The position numbers were made by a program, and so were the translations under genes. From Stenotrophomonas sp. Iso1 (lineage in GTDB: Bacteria; Pseudomonadota; Gammaproteobacteria; Xanthomonadales; Xanthomonadaceae), in the NCBI RefSeq assembly GCF_027497995.1, contig NZ_JAODBT010000002.1, positions 124,001 through 188,000 of the forward strand: 64,000 nucleotides of DNA, written 5' to 3'. Shown here piece by piece: positions 35,657 to 45,022 of this stretch. Position 1 is the stretch's first letter; each line of letters opens with the position of its first letter. Below the pieces are notes generated by a model, which saw only the letters and a list, made by a program, of their open reading frames with translations, did no database searches and was not told the origin of the DNA.

Positions 35657-36457
35657 TTATCGCGGAGTGGCTTGCAGCATTGCGTTGATGCGCTGAACCA
35701 CGGCATCGGAATACGTGATGCGGGTTGGTGTGTCGCTCAGTGGCGCAGGCGCATTGGCGTCACGCAGGGTAGCGTCGTCGAGGCCACTGGTTGTTCCGTA
35801 GATGGGGGCATCAACCGTGAAGCCACGTTCTGGATAACGCCCGTGGATGGCCCGATAGAGTTGGATTGCGTCCAGCAGCGTAAGCGCCGGGCCGGGGTGT
35901 CCGCCGTCGGCGTCAAACCACTGCAGGTCCGGCGCCGTTGTGGATGCGCTGCGCAGGGCTTCGGATATTTCCACGTAAGGAATGTCTGCTTGTTTCGCTG
36001 CAGCAGATTCGCGTTCGACCAATGCGACCGATGCGCGCGGATGGCCCTGATAACTGCCGAGCAGAAACACCCGGGCGCCGTTTTTACGGCCCATTTCGGA
36101 CAGAGCGGTCACTGCGGCCTGCGACTGGTTGCAGGCATTCTTGTCGGGCATGCATAACAGCGTGCCGCCTTGTTCCTGCAGCACCAGAATTGCCGGACGC
36201 TGCGTACTAAATGCTTGCTGCACCGAGCCGTCGGCGACGCGCTGGCTCAGTGTGGCGCCGCCTCTGACGATCATTTGGCTGTGAACCGGTTGACCGTTGG
36301 CCTCGCTCATCGCGGCGAAGGTTGCTGGCAGATTGCCAACGTAGATCAGGCTGTTGCCCACGAACAACGCCTTCTCCGGCTGGGCTGCCTGGGCGGCCAG
36401 GGCGTTGGCAAGGGTGGCGAGAATCAGGCACAGCCCAACAACACTCCATTTTCCCAA
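35657..36457 (-). CDS. Exported SGNH/GDSL-like hydrolase
   Basis: 266 aa. A signal peptide (MGKWSVVGLCLILATLANALAAQAA) precedes ALFVGNSLIYVGNLP, where S36 is the expected nucleophile of block I. The triad Asp-x-x-His element is probably FDADGGHPGPA. The N-terminal VGNSLIYVGNLP form differs from the classic GDS motif but is common in SGNH hydrolases. The enzyme may be an esterase in the periplasm or outside the cell. It is upstream of the CHMI-like gene on the same strand (17 bases), so the two may be one transcript. Confidence 0.8.
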   Translation of the reverse strand: MGKWSVVGLCLILATLANALAAQAAQPEKALFVGNSLIYVGNLPATFAAMSEANGQPVHSQMIVRGGATLSQRVADGSVQQAFSTQRPAILVLQEQGGTLLCMPDKNACNQSQAAVTALSEMGRKNGARVFLLGSYQGHPRASVALVERESAAAKQADIPYVEISEALRSASTTAPDLQWFDADGGHPGPALTLLDAIQLYRAIHGRYPERGFTVDAPIYGTTSGLDDATLRDANAPAPLSDTPTRITYSDAVVQRINAMLQATPR

Positions 36458-36582
36458 GGTTTACTCCCTGTCTGCAGACGTCGTGCTGCATGGGTTGACG
36501 TGTTGGCGGCCGGTGTTGCTTTCAAGCGGGGCCGCCCAGGTGGCAACGGCTCCGGTCTCAGGCAGACAACGCCATTCTCATA

Positions 36583-37023
36583 TCAGTCGTCATGCAGTGG
36601 CCCGTCCCAGCCTTCACTGTATTTGGGCAGCGCATCCTGGATGTCCAGCAGGCGGTAGGCATAGAACAGATGGAATGTGGGGGCGTAGGCCTCGGGTAAT
36701 TGGCCGCCAAAGGCACGCGCAATCAGTGAGGTGCGAATGACGGCCATGCCCAGTCGATTGCTGCCGAACAGCACTTCGCCACAAGCAGCGCAGTAGTGTC
36801 GCTGCATCCGTAGCTGCGGGTGTTGGTAGGTAGATAACTGTCCATTGCCGTGAGTAACGGCCAGCGCGTCGCTTGCCCATGCATTGGCAGCCAATACCGG
36901 CAGTCCATAAAACTGCTGGCAGGCATGGCAGTGACAATAGGCGCGCGCAGCCGGCGCGCCACTTACCTGAATCGATACTTCGCCGCAGTTGCACTCAAGT
37001 TTGAAGGTGTTGCTCTTCGGCAT
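36583..37023 (-). CDS. GFA-family (CENP-V/GFA) zinc protein
   Basis: 146 aa. The zinc ligands are in CNCGEV (C11, C13), CHCHACQQFYG (C30, C32, C35) and YCAACGEVLFG. The family includes the glutathione-dependent formaldehyde-activating enzyme, but most members have no proven activity. The start lies 21 bases downstream of the PhzF stop on the same strand, suggesting one operon with the tandem PhzF genes. Confidence 0.88.
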   Translation of the reverse strand: MPKSNTFKLECNCGEVSIQVSGAPAARAYCHCHACQQFYGLPVLAANAWASDALAVTHGNGQLSTYQHPQLRMQRHYCAACGEVLFGSNRLGMAVIRTSLIARAFGGQLPEAYAPTFHLFYAYRLLDIQDALPKYSEGWDGPLHDD

Positions 37024-37044
37024 GACGTTCCTTGCGTGGAAGGG

Positions 37045-37920
37045 TTACCAGTTGATGGTTCCCTGGATGACAGTCTGTACCTGGCCGCCCGACCAGACAT
37101 CACCGTGTTCATCGACGCTCAGTTCCAGCAGTGCATCGTGGCCGACTTCGCGGCCCTGGCTGGCGGTGTAGCGCTTGTCGGTGCCCGGCAGTGCGCCGCG
37201 TTCGTCCAGCCATGCAGCCAGCACGGCATTGGCGGCACCAGAAGCAGCATCCTCAAAACGACGGCCATTGCCGACGAAGGCGCGCACGACCAGCTGATAG
37301 CCTTCGCCGTCACTGCGCGCATAAGCGAATACGCCCATTGCGCCGGTAGCTTCGGCCAGCATTGCGACGGCATCCCAGTCCGGGGTGAGTGCGCGCAGTG
37401 TGGCTTCGTCCGCTACTTCCACCACCCACCAGCGACGGCCGCCGTCCATCAAGGCCGGCGGCAGTGTGCCCAGCGGCCAGCCGGCAATGGCCGGCTGCAG
37501 GCGCGCGTCGTCGGCAATGACAACTTCGGCCACGGAAGCACGCGGGGTGCGGATGGCGATGGTGCGCACGCCGTCGTTTTCGCTAATTCGCAGCGGCAGC
37601 TGGCCGGCGATGCCGTCCTGTACCAGTAGACCGTCAATGGCCGCAGCCACGCCGGCTTCGAGCACGGCGTGTGCACTGCCGACGCTGGGATGGCCGGCGA
37701 ACGGCACTTCCTTCTGCGGCGCGAACATGCGGATGCGATAGCTGCTGCCCGGTGCAACGGGCGCGCTGATGAAGGTGGTTTCCGGCAGGCGGGTCCAGCG
37801 GGCGATGGCCTGCATGGCGGCATCGTCCAGGCCTTCGGCGTCGAGAACGACCGCCAGCGGGTTGCCGGTGCCGGGGCGGGGAGCGAAGACATCGAGTTGC
37901 AGAAAGCGGCGGGTGGTCAT
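37045..37920 (-). CDS. PhzF-family isomerase-like protein (paralogue 1)
   Basis: 291 aa from the ATG at 37920 (MTTRRFLQLDVFAPRPGTGNPLAVVLDAEGL). The catalytic glutamate is E47 in RLPETTFIS; MFAPQKEVPFAGHPSVGSAHAV is the family signature. The C-terminal half contains FEDAASGAANAVLAAWL and KRYTASQGREVGHDALL. PhzF proteins isomerise or epimerise small acids; the substrate is unknown. A second paralogue lies 233 bases upstream on the same strand. Confidence 0.9.
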   Translation of the reverse strand: MTTRRFLQLDVFAPRPGTGNPLAVVLDAEGLDDAAMQAIARWTRLPETTFISAPVAPGSSYRIRMFAPQKEVPFAGHPSVGSAHAVLEAGVAAAIDGLLVQDGIAGQLPLRISENDGVRTIAIRTPRASVAEVVIADDARLQPAIAGWPLGTLPPALMDGGRRWWVVEVADEATLRALTPDWDAVAMLAEATGAMGVFAYARSDGEGYQLVVRAFVGNGRRFEDAASGAANAVLAAWLDERGALPGTDKRYTASQGREVGHDALLELSVDEHGDVWSGGQVQTVIQGTINW

Positions 37921-38153
37921 GGGAGCGTCCGTGGAAAGCTGATTTTCGTAGCCCCTCTTTTGCATGCGGGGCAAAGAGGGGTGTTTGCGAACCATCGGTT
38001 CGCGATTTGATGAGCGCCCTTGCGCTTGCACAAGAGCCGGGACGTGGGTTCAGCACATACCGGTCTTGCCCCTCGGGCGCTTGTCGCGTTGTCGTCCCGT
38101 ACACGGGAGAAGGGAGCGCTACGCGGTGTGTTGGTGTGCGTGCAAATGCCGCA

Positions 38154-39014
38154 TCACCACTCGATCTGGCCGCTGATGACCTGCTGCACTTCGCCACCAA
38201 TCCAGATGTTCGCGTCGGCATCCACCTCCACGCGTACTTCGCCGTTGCGGCCCAATTCGCGGCCCTGGCTGGCCAGATACTGCTGATGCGGCTTGAGCCG
38301 GCCCTGGGCCAGCAGGTAGGCAGCGACCAAGGCGTTGGCGCTGCCGGTGACCGGATCTTCGTTGACCCCAACACCCGGGGCAAAGGCGCGCACCACATAT
38401 TGATAGCCGACATCCGGGCGATCAGCCGCAGCAAAAATGGCCAGCTTGCCGCGTCCAGGCATGGCCGAAATGGCGCCCAGTTCGGGCTTGTAGCGGCGCA
38501 GCGCTGCTTCGCTGCTGGCTTCCAGCACACCCCAGTCAGGGCCGTTGTTCCACAGCGCCGGTGATTGGCCCGGATGCGCAAGCGCGGCCAGGCCTTCGGG
38601 AAGTTCGCCCAGCTGCGTGTCGCGGCGTTCGGCCTGCGGGCTACGCACCTTGATCTGGCGGAACCAGCGCCCGCCCTGGACCTGCACCGGCAGCAACCCG
38701 GCGGCACATTGCTGGATCAAGCGGCCCTCGTCGTCGGCCGTGGCAAGCCCCAGCTCCACCGCCGCCCAGGCCGCGCCCACGCTGGGGTGGCCGGCGAAGG
38801 GCATTTCCATCTTCGGGGTGAAGATGCGGATGTGGTAGCTGGCACCGTCGTCCGGCGGCAGAAAAAAGATGGTCTCGGACAGGTTCAACCAAGCGGCGAT
38901 GGCCTGCATGGCGGGAGCGTCCAGGCCATCGGTATCGACGACCACGCCTAGCGGGTTGCCAGCACCCGCGCGGGCGGAAAATACATCCAGTTGCAGGTAA
39001 CGACGAGTGGTCAT
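38154..39014 (-). CDS. PhzF-family isomerase-like protein (paralogue 2)
   Basis: 286 aa, MTTRRYLQLDVFSARAGAGNPLGVVVDTDGL. The catalytic glutamate is E47 in NLSETIFFL, and the signature is IFTPKMEMPFAGHPSVGAAWAA; FAPGVGVNEDPVTGSANALVAAYL is the C-terminal half signature in its classic form. It is clearly a tandem duplicate of the gene next to it (both start MTTRR[FY]LQLDVF) but the two have diverged through much of their length. The second copy keeps the more usual EDPVTGSA wording. Confidence 0.9.
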   Translation of the reverse strand: MTTRRYLQLDVFSARAGAGNPLGVVVDTDGLDAPAMQAIAAWLNLSETIFFLPPDDGASYHIRIFTPKMEMPFAGHPSVGAAWAAVELGLATADDEGRLIQQCAAGLLPVQVQGGRWFRQIKVRSPQAERRDTQLGELPEGLAALAHPGQSPALWNNGPDWGVLEASSEAALRRYKPELGAISAMPGRGKLAIFAAADRPDVGYQYVVRAFAPGVGVNEDPVTGSANALVAAYLLAQGRLKPHQQYLASQGRELGRNGEVRVEVDADANIWIGGEVQQVISGQIEW

Positions 39015-39348
39015 GGATTCGGAGCGGGATAAGGGCAGGCCAGCTTAGGGAAGCGGGGCGGAAATGTCGTCAGTGGGGGGAGAGGGAGGGCCGGATTTGG
39101 GGGGCCGTCTCCCAGATAAATGAGCCGTCATTCCTGCGTGGGTGAGGCTTTCAACCGACGGCTGTCGGTTCATCTACCGTCAAAGATGACCCGATTCGTT
39201 GCAAGTGCTACTTTCTCCGCCCCGGAAGGGGCCGGGCGACGATGGTATCGCCCGAAATCAGCGGTCCGGCCTGCGCGGCCTTGGCATAGAATCGGGAGTT
39301 CCGCCCGCATTGCCGGGTCTTTCTTCCACTAGTGAACCCCCAAAGCCA
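39015..39348 (+). other. 334-base leader region upstream of lysAC
   Basis: No gene is seen. It holds a small perfect hairpin, AACCGAC GGCT GTCGGTT (39153-39170), and a TAGAAT (39287-39292) that could be a -10 box without a good -35 partner. The aspartate kinase ATG lacks an obvious Shine-Dalgarno sequence. No lysine riboswitch features were recognised. Confidence 0.5.
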
Positions 39349-41952
39349 ATGTCCGCTTCCCCAATTGTTGATCGCTGGATCGTCCTCAAGTTCGGTGGCA
39401 CCTCGGTGTCCCGTCGTCATCGTTGGAACACGATCGGGGAACTGGCGAAAAAACGGGCGGATGAAACCGGTGGTCGCGTGCTGGTGGTGGTGTCGGCCCT
39501 TTCGGGTGTCACCAACGAGTTGACTGCCATTGCCGACGGCGCCGCCGACAGCCGTGCGCGCGTCGCCGCGCTGGTGGCCCGTCACAACGAATTTCTTGCC
39601 GAGCTGGAGCTGGGCGAAGAGGTGCTGGCACATCGTCTGGCCGCGCTGCAGGCGCTGCTGGATGACCCGCGTGCGGAAAGCCGGCCGCTCGACTGGCAGG
39701 CCGAAGTGCTGGGCCAGGGCGAACTGCTCTCGTCCAGTGTTGGTGCGGCCTACCTGCGTAGCACCGGTCTGGATTTCGGCTGGATGGATGCGCGGCAATG
39801 GCTGCATGCGCTGCCGCCCGCACCCAACCAGACCGCGTGGTCGCAGCGCCTGTCGGTGAACTGCAAATGGCAGGGCGAGGCGGGCTTCAAGCAGCGCTTC
39901 TCGGCACAGCCCACACGCATGCTGATCAGCCAGGGCTTCATCGCCCGCCATGACGACGGTGGTACCGCCATCCTCGGTCGTGGAGGCTCGGATACCTCGG
40001 CCGCGTATTTTGGTGCGCTGTTGGGTGCCAGCCGTGTGGAAATCTGGACCGACGTGCCGGGCATGTTCAGCGCCAATCCGAAGGATGTACCGGACGCCCG
40101 CCTGCTCACCCGTTTGGACTATTACGAAGCGCAGGAAATCGCCACCACAGGTGCAAAAGTGTTGCACCCGCGCTCGATCAAGCCGTGCCGCGATGCCGGC
40201 GTACCGATGGCCATCCTCGATACCGAGCGCCCGCACATGCCGGGCACCAGCATCGACGGCAGCGCCGAGCCGGTGCCGGGCGTAAAGGCCATCAGCCGCC
40301 GCAACGGCATCGTGCTGGTGTCGATGGAAGGCATCGGCATGTGGCAGCAGGTCGGCTTTTTGTCGGATGTGTTCAACCTGTTCAAGAAGCACGGGTTGTC
40401 GGTGGATCTGATCGGTTCGGCCGAGACCAACGTCACCGTGTCGCTCGATCCGTCCGAAAACCTGGTCAACACCGACGTGCTGGCCGCGCTGTCGGCGGAC
40501 CTGTCAGAAATCTGCAAGGTGAAGGTGATTGTGCCGTGCGCGGCCATCACCCTGGTCGGCCGCGGCATGCGCTCGCTGCTGTACAAGCTCTCGGACGTGT
40601 GGGCCACGTTCGGCAAAGAGCGCGTGCACATGATTTCGCAGTCGTCCAATGACCTCAATTTGACCTTCGTGATCGACGAAGCCGATGCCGATGGCCTGCT
40701 GCCGATCCTGCACAGCGAGCTGATCGACAGCGGCGCCATGCCGGTTTACGAAGAGCAGGTATTCGGCCCGCGCTGGCGCGAAATCATCGGCAGCATCCGC
40801 CCGCGGCAGACGCCGTGGTGGCAGGCACCGGCCAAGCGGCAGAAGCTGCTGGCGCTGGCTGCACAGGGCACGCCGGCCTATATCTACGACTTGGACAAGG
40901 TGCGCGAACGCGCACGCCAGCTGAAGGCGATCAGCGCCATCGACCGCCGTTACTACGCGATCAAGGCCAACTCGCATCCAGAGATTTTGCGCACGCTGGC
41001 CGCCGAAGGCTTTGGCCTGGAGTGCGTGTCGCAGGGTGAAGTCGAGCTGGTGTTTGCCTCGGTGCCGGGCATGCCGGCCGAGCGCGTACTGTTCACGCCG
41101 AGCTTCGCGCCGATCAGTGAATACGAGGCCGTGCTGGCGCGTGGCGTTACCGTCACAGTGGACAACGTCGAGCTGTTGCAGCGGTGGCCGGAGGTGTTCC
41201 GTGGCCGCGCGCTGTGGCTGCGTATCGACCTTGGCCATGGCGATGGCCACCACAAGAAGGTCAACACCGGCGGCAAGGATTCCAAGTTCGGTTTGTCCGC
41301 GCTGCGCGTGGATGAGTTCATCGCGGCTGCCCGCGCGCTGGATATCCGCATTACCGGTGTGCATGCGCACCTGGGCAGCGGTATCGAAAACAGCGGCCAC
41401 TGGAAGCAGATGGTCGATGAAATGGCAGGCTTCGCGCGCCGCATCGGCAGTGTGGAAATCCTCGATATCGGCGGCGGTCTGCCGGTGCCCTACAGCGACG
41501 ATGACGAGCCGTTTGATCTGGACACCTGGGCTGCGGGTCTGGCCGAGATCAAGGCCGTGCATCCCGCGTTCCAGCTGGCCATTGAGCCAGGCCGTTTCAT
41601 GGTGGCCGAATCTGGCGTGCTGCTGACCCACGCCACCCAGGTGGTGGAGAAGGATGGCGTGCGCCGCGTGGGCCTGGATGCCGGTATGAACGCCTTGCTG
41701 CGCCCAGCGCTGTACGACGCCTGGCACGACATCGCCAACCTGTCGCGGTTGGACGATGCGCGCGACGTTGATTTCAGCGTGGTTGGCCCGATCTGCGAAT
41801 CCAGCGACGTGTTCGCGCAGCGGGTGAAGCTGCCGTCCACGACCGCGCCGGACGATGTGATGCTGATCGCCGATGCCGGCGCCTATGGCTTCAGCATGGC
41901 CAGTACCTATAACCAGCGCGCTTTGCCGCGCGAGGACATCATTGATGCGTGA
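39349..41952 (+). CDS. lysAC: Bifunctional aspartate kinase/diaminopimelate decarboxylase
   Basis: 867 aa from the ATG at 39349 (MSASPIVDRWIVLKFGGTSVS). The first half is aspartokinase: the KFGGTSVS motif, LGRGGSDTSAAYFGALLGASRVEIWTDVPGMFSANP, then ACT regulatory parts (LVSMEGIGMWQQVGFLSDVFNLFKKHGLSVDLIGSAETNVTVSLD). The second half (from about 490) is a fold III PLP decarboxylase with the lysine K539 in RYYAIKANSHPEIL, HLGSGIENSGHW, and the cysteine motif GPICESSDVFAQRVKLP. It joins the first and last steps of lysine synthesis in one chain, a fusion known in Xanthomonadaceae. Lysine feedback through the ACT domain is likely. Confidence 0.95.
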   Translation: MSASPIVDRWIVLKFGGTSVSRRHRWNTIGELAKKRADETGGRVLVVVSALSGVTNELTAIADGAADSRARVAALVARHNEFLAELELGEEVLAHRLAALQALLDDPRAESRPLDWQAEVLGQGELLSSSVGAAYLRSTGLDFGWMDARQWLHALPPAPNQTAWSQRLSVNCKWQGEAGFKQRFSAQPTRMLISQGFIARHDDGGTAILGRGGSDTSAAYFGALLGASRVEIWTDVPGMFSANPKDVPDARLLTRLDYYEAQEIATTGAKVLHPRSIKPCRDAGVPMAILDTERPHMPGTSIDGSAEPVPGVKAISRRNGIVLVSMEGIGMWQQVGFLSDVFNLFKKHGLSVDLIGSAETNVTVSLDPSENLVNTDVLAALSADLSEICKVKVIVPCAAITLVGRGMRSLLYKLSDVWATFGKERVHMISQSSNDLNLTFVIDEADADGLLPILHSELIDSGAMPVYEEQVFGPRWREIIGSIRPRQTPWWQAPAKRQKLLALAAQGTPAYIYDLDKVRERARQLKAISAIDRRYYAIKANSHPEILRTLAAEGFGLECVSQGEVELVFASVPGMPAERVLFTPSFAPISEYEAVLARGVTVTVDNVELLQRWPEVFRGRALWLRIDLGHGDGHHKKVNTGGKDSKFGLSALRVDEFIAAARALDIRITGVHAHLGSGIENSGHWKQMVDEMAGFARRIGSVEILDIGGGLPVPYSDDDEPFDLDTWAAGLAEIKAVHPAFQLAIEPGRFMVAESGVLLTHATQVVEKDGVRRVGLDAGMNALLRPALYDAWHDIANLSRLDDARDVDFSVVGPICESSDVFAQRVKLPSTTAPDDVMLIADAGAYGFSMASTYNQRALPREDIIDA

Positions 41953-42027
41953 TGATGTCCGTTCCCTGCGAAAACCTCTGTCGTTGCGCGTTCGCGCGTA
42001 ACGGCTTGCCTGCTTCCCGGATGTGCC

Positions 42028-43416
42028 ATGACAGCTTTTGATAAAAACCAGGTTTCCCGTTTCCGCTTCGTCCGCTGCGATTTCGCTGCCGATACCGGCG
42101 TGGCACGGCTGGTCTACGCCTTCGACGACGGCCCGGAACTGACCGAGACCGTCACCGTGCCGGGTGCGCCATTCCGGTTGGAAGGCGAGCGCGCTGCAGC
42201 GGTACAACGTGCGCTGCAAGTGCTGCACCTGATCGCGGGCGTGAGCTATTACAAGGCGGCGGTGCCGGAGCAGGTGAGCATCGACAGCTATGCGATTGAC
42301 GCTGAGACGGCCGCGCTGGTGGAAGAGGTGTATCTCAACGGTCTGGGCGAATTTGCATATCGCAACGGCTTGAATCTGCGTGGCAGGTTCAAGCTGCCGG
42401 TCACTGATGCATCCTCACCCCCAACCCCTCTCCCGCAAGCGGGAGAGGGGAGCAAGACGCCTGCGCTTGGTCTCACCCATCACGCCCTCGTCGCCATCGG
42501 TGGCGGCAAGGATTCATTGGTCAGCATCGAAGCGCTGCGCAATGCCGATGTGGCGGAAACCGTCACCTGGATCGGCGGCTCGCAGTTGATCCGTGCCTGC
42601 GCCGAGCGCACTGGCCTGCCGACACTCAACATCGGCCGCACGCTGGCGCCGGAGTTGTTCGAGCTCAACCGTCAAGGCGCGTGGAACGGCCATATCCCGG
42701 TGACCGCTGTGAATTCGGCCATCATGGTGCTGGCTGCGCTGGTGCAGGGCATGGACCAGGTGGTGTTCTCCAACGAGCGTTCGGCCAGCTACGGCAGCCA
42801 GATCGCCGGTACCGGCGAGGTCAATCACCAGTGGTCCAAGGGTTGGGCATTCGAGAAGGCATTTGGCGAGTACGTGCAGCGGCACGTCGCGGCTGACCTG
42901 AACTACTACTCCCTGTTGCGGCCCTTGTCGGAGCTGGCCGTTGCCCGCCAGTTCGCCAAGACCGATTTCTACGACGCGCATTTCTCCAGCTGCAACCGCA
43001 ACTTCCATATCCTCGGCGAGCGCCCGGTGAACCGCTGGTGCGGCGTCTGCCCGAAATGCCATTTCGTGTTTCTGGCGCTGGCCCCGTTCATGCCCAAAAC
43101 CCGGTTGGTGCGCATCTTTGGTCGCAACCTGCTGGATGACAGCGAACAGGCCGGCGGCTACGACGCACTGCTGGAGTTCCAGGACCACAAACCGTTCGAA
43201 TGCGTGGGCGAAGGGAAAGAATCGCGCGCCGCGATGGCGACGCTTGCGGCGCGGCCGGAGTGGAAGGAAGACGTGTTGGTGAAGCGTTTCGCCAGCTTGA
43301 TCCAGCCAACGCTTTCGGCCGACGAACTGCAGATCGAACCATTGATGGTCGTCGATGGCGAGCACCGCATTCCGTCCGCACTGTGGGAGCGTCTGCGTGC
43401 GAATTTCGCAGCTTGA
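42028..43416 (+). CDS. murL: UDP-MurNAc-L-Ala-L-Glu epimerase MurL, with an embedded repeat
   Basis: 462 aa. MurL turns the L-Glu residue of UDP-MurNAc-L-Ala-L-Glu into D-Glu, a path described in Xanthomonas oryzae. The PP-loop-like GGGKDS (158-163) and the cysteine pairs SSCNRNF and CGVCPKCHF are seen. Residues about 128-142 ([15 protein letters not shown]) are the in-frame translation of a CCTCTCCC hairpin repeat (42413-42450) inserted between the N-terminal region and the PP-loop; the frame stays open through it. The stop overlaps the downstream murD2 gene by 20 bases. Confidence 0.9.
   Translation: MTAFDKNQVSRFRFVRCDFAADTGVARLVYAFDDGPELTETVTVPGAPFRLEGERAAAVQRALQVLHLIAGVSYYKAAVPEQVSIDSYAIDAETAALVEEVYLNGLGEFAYRNGLNLRGRFKLPVTDASSPPTPLPQAGEGSKTPALGLTHHALVAIGGGKDSLVSIEALRNADVAETVTWIGGSQLIRACAERTGLPTLNIGRTLAPELFELNRQGAWNGHIPVTAVNSAIMVLAALVQGMDQVVFSNERSASYGSQIAGTGEVNHQWSKGWAFEKAFGEYVQRHVAADLNYYSLLRPLSELAVARQFAKTDFYDAHFSSCNRNFHILGERPVNRWCGVCPKCHFVFLALAPFMPKTRLVRIFGRNLLDDSEQAGGYDALLEFQDHKPFECVGEGKESRAAMATLAARPEWKEDVLVKRFASLIQPTLSADELQIEPLMVVDGEHRIPSALWERLRANFAA
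42413..42450. repeat. CCTCTCCC hairpin repeat, copy B, inside murL
   Basis: The unit CCTCACCCCCAACCCCTCTC plus CCGCAAGCGGGAGAGGGG lies wholly inside the murL reading frame and is read as [14 protein letters not shown]. The same unit is intergenic at the other three sites in this window. Its 38 bases plus flanks keep the frame. Confidence 0.9.
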
Positions 43417-44836
43417 AGGCAAGCGCGTCGCACTGTGGGGTTGGGGCCGTGAGGGCCGTGCGGCCTATCACGCACTGCGTGATCGGGAACGTGGCAGCAA
43501 GAATGCGGGAGTGCCGGAATGCTTTCCTGCACGGCTGACCCTGTTCTGTTCGGTTGCCGAGGCCGTTGAAGTTGCAGCCTTGGGCGATGCCGGCTTGCAG
43601 GTTGAGACCGAGCTGACAGGGGAGCGACTGGCCGCGTTCGATGTGGTCATCAAGTCGCCCGGCATCAGTCCGTATAAGCCTGAAGCGCAGCAAGCGATGG
43701 CGCAGGGCACGCAGTTCATTGGTGGCACCTCGCTGTGGTTCAGCGAACACGCCGATGCCAACGGCAACCTGCCCAACACCGTGTGTGTGACCGGCACCAA
43801 GGGCAAGAGCACCACCACATCGCTGCTGGCGCACTTGTTGCGCGCAGCAGGGCATCGCACCGGTTTGGTTGGCAATATCGGCCTGCCGTTGCTGGAAGTG
43901 TTGGCACCGCAGCCGGCACCGGAATACTGGGCGGTGGAGCTGTCCAGCTACCAGACCGGCGAAGTGGCGCGCAGCGGTGCGCGCCCGGATGTGGCCATCG
44001 TGCTGAATATTTTCCCAGAGCACCTGGATTGGCACGGCAGCGAGCAACGTTACATCGACGACAAACTGTCGCTGGTGACCGGCAGCCATCCGCGCGTGGC
44101 GGTGCTCAATGCCGCTGACGAACATCTGCGCGCACTGCAGCTGCCACACAGTGAAGTCGTATGGTTCAACCAGCTTGACGGTTGGCACATGGTGGGCGAG
44201 GTCGTGCATCGCGGCGCTCAGGCAGTGTTTGATACCTCGAATACGCCGCTGCCAGGCCGCCACAATCGCGGCAATCTATGTGCGGTGTTGGCTGCACTGG
44301 AGGCGCTCGGCCTGGATGCCGTGGCGTTGGCACCGGCGGTGCAGAGTTTCCGCCCGCTACCGAATCGTCTGCAGATGCTGGGCGAACGAGATGGTCTGCG
44401 TTGGGTCAACGATTCAATCAGCACCACGCCGCATGCCTCGCTTGCCGCGTTGGATTGTTTTGCCGGGCAGCGGATTGCGTTGCTGGTCGGCGGGCACGAC
44501 CGCGGGCTGGATTGGCATGACTTCAGCGAACACATGCGCGACAACGCGCCGATGGAAATTGTGACCATGGGCAGCAATGGGCCGCGCATTCATGCGCTGC
44601 TGCAGCCCTTGGCCGATGAGGGCCGGTTCGGGCTGCATGCCGCAGGTGATCTGCCGCATGCGGTGGAACTGGCGCGCGCAGCACTGGGCGCGGAAGGTGG
44701 CGTGGTGTTGCTGTCGCCGGGGGCGCCGAGCTTTGGTGCGTACAAAGACTATGTGGCGCGCGGTCGCCACTTCGCCGAGCTGGCAGGGTTTGATCCGGAC
44801 AACATCAGTGCGATTCCGGGATTGGGTGTGGCGTGA
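43397..44836 (+). CDS. murD2: UDP-MurNAc-L-Ala:L-Glu ligase MurD2
   Basis: 479 aa from a GTG at 43397, which overlaps murL by 20 bases and has GGGAG upstream; the frame opens 14 codons earlier. It begins [27 protein letters not shown]. The Mur-ligase P-loop is [18 protein letters not shown], then [47 protein letters not shown] and [22 protein letters not shown]. Unlike MurD, which adds D-Glu, MurD2 adds L-Glu, and MurL then epimerises it; the pairing with murL and overlap support this reading over ordinary MurD. Confidence 0.9.
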   Translation: MRISQLEGKRVALWGWGREGRAAYHALRDRERGSKNAGVPECFPARLTLFCSVAEAVEVAALGDAGLQVETELTGERLAAFDVVIKSPGISPYKPEAQQAMAQGTQFIGGTSLWFSEHADANGNLPNTVCVTGTKGKSTTTSLLAHLLRAAGHRTGLVGNIGLPLLEVLAPQPAPEYWAVELSSYQTGEVARSGARPDVAIVLNIFPEHLDWHGSEQRYIDDKLSLVTGSHPRVAVLNAADEHLRALQLPHSEVVWFNQLDGWHMVGEVVHRGAQAVFDTSNTPLPGRHNRGNLCAVLAALEALGLDAVALAPAVQSFRPLPNRLQMLGERDGLRWVNDSISTTPHASLAALDCFAGQRIALLVGGHDRGLDWHDFSEHMRDNAPMEIVTMGSNGPRIHALLQPLADEGRFGLHAAGDLPHAVELARAALGAEGGVVLLSPGAPSFGAYKDYVARGRHFAELAGFDPDNISAIPGLGVA

Positions 44837-44863
44837 GGCTTGGGTTTCTTTAGCGAGAAGCTT

Positions 44864-44902
44864 CCCCTCACCCCAACCCCTCTCCCGTGAACGGGAGAGG
44901 GG
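44864..44902. repeat. CCTCTCCC hairpin repeat, copy C
   Basis: CCCCTCACCCCAACCCCTCT and the complementary arm ending GGGAGAGGGG, in the same sense as copy B. It is 28 bases after the murD2 stop. Confidence 0.85.
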
Positions 44903-44932
44903 CTTAACAATGCGTCGACTCAGGGTGCTCTA

Positions 44933-44972
44933 GCCCCTCTCCCGCATGCGGGAGAGGGGTTGGGGTGAGGGG
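44933..44972. repeat. CCTCTCCC hairpin repeat, copy D (inverted)
   Basis: The same unit in opposite orientation (GCCCCTCTCCCGCATGCGGG, then AGAGGGGTTGGGGTGAGGGG), 30 bases after copy C. The two form a head-to-head or BIME-like pair that can fold as two hairpins or one long one, between murD2 and the dienelactone hydrolase gene. Confidence 0.85.
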
Positions 44973-45022
44973 AGGCTTTTAGCCGTAGACTCCAGCCAAA
45001 CCCAACAAACCGGAGCAATCCC

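Noticed and set aside
39015..39348. Lysine riboswitch before lysAC
   Set aside because: I could not recognise the conserved core; only a small simple hairpin is present.
40504..42228. Minus-strand 574-codon frame opposite lysAC
   Set aside because: It is antisense to well-supported decarboxylase motifs and shows no family.
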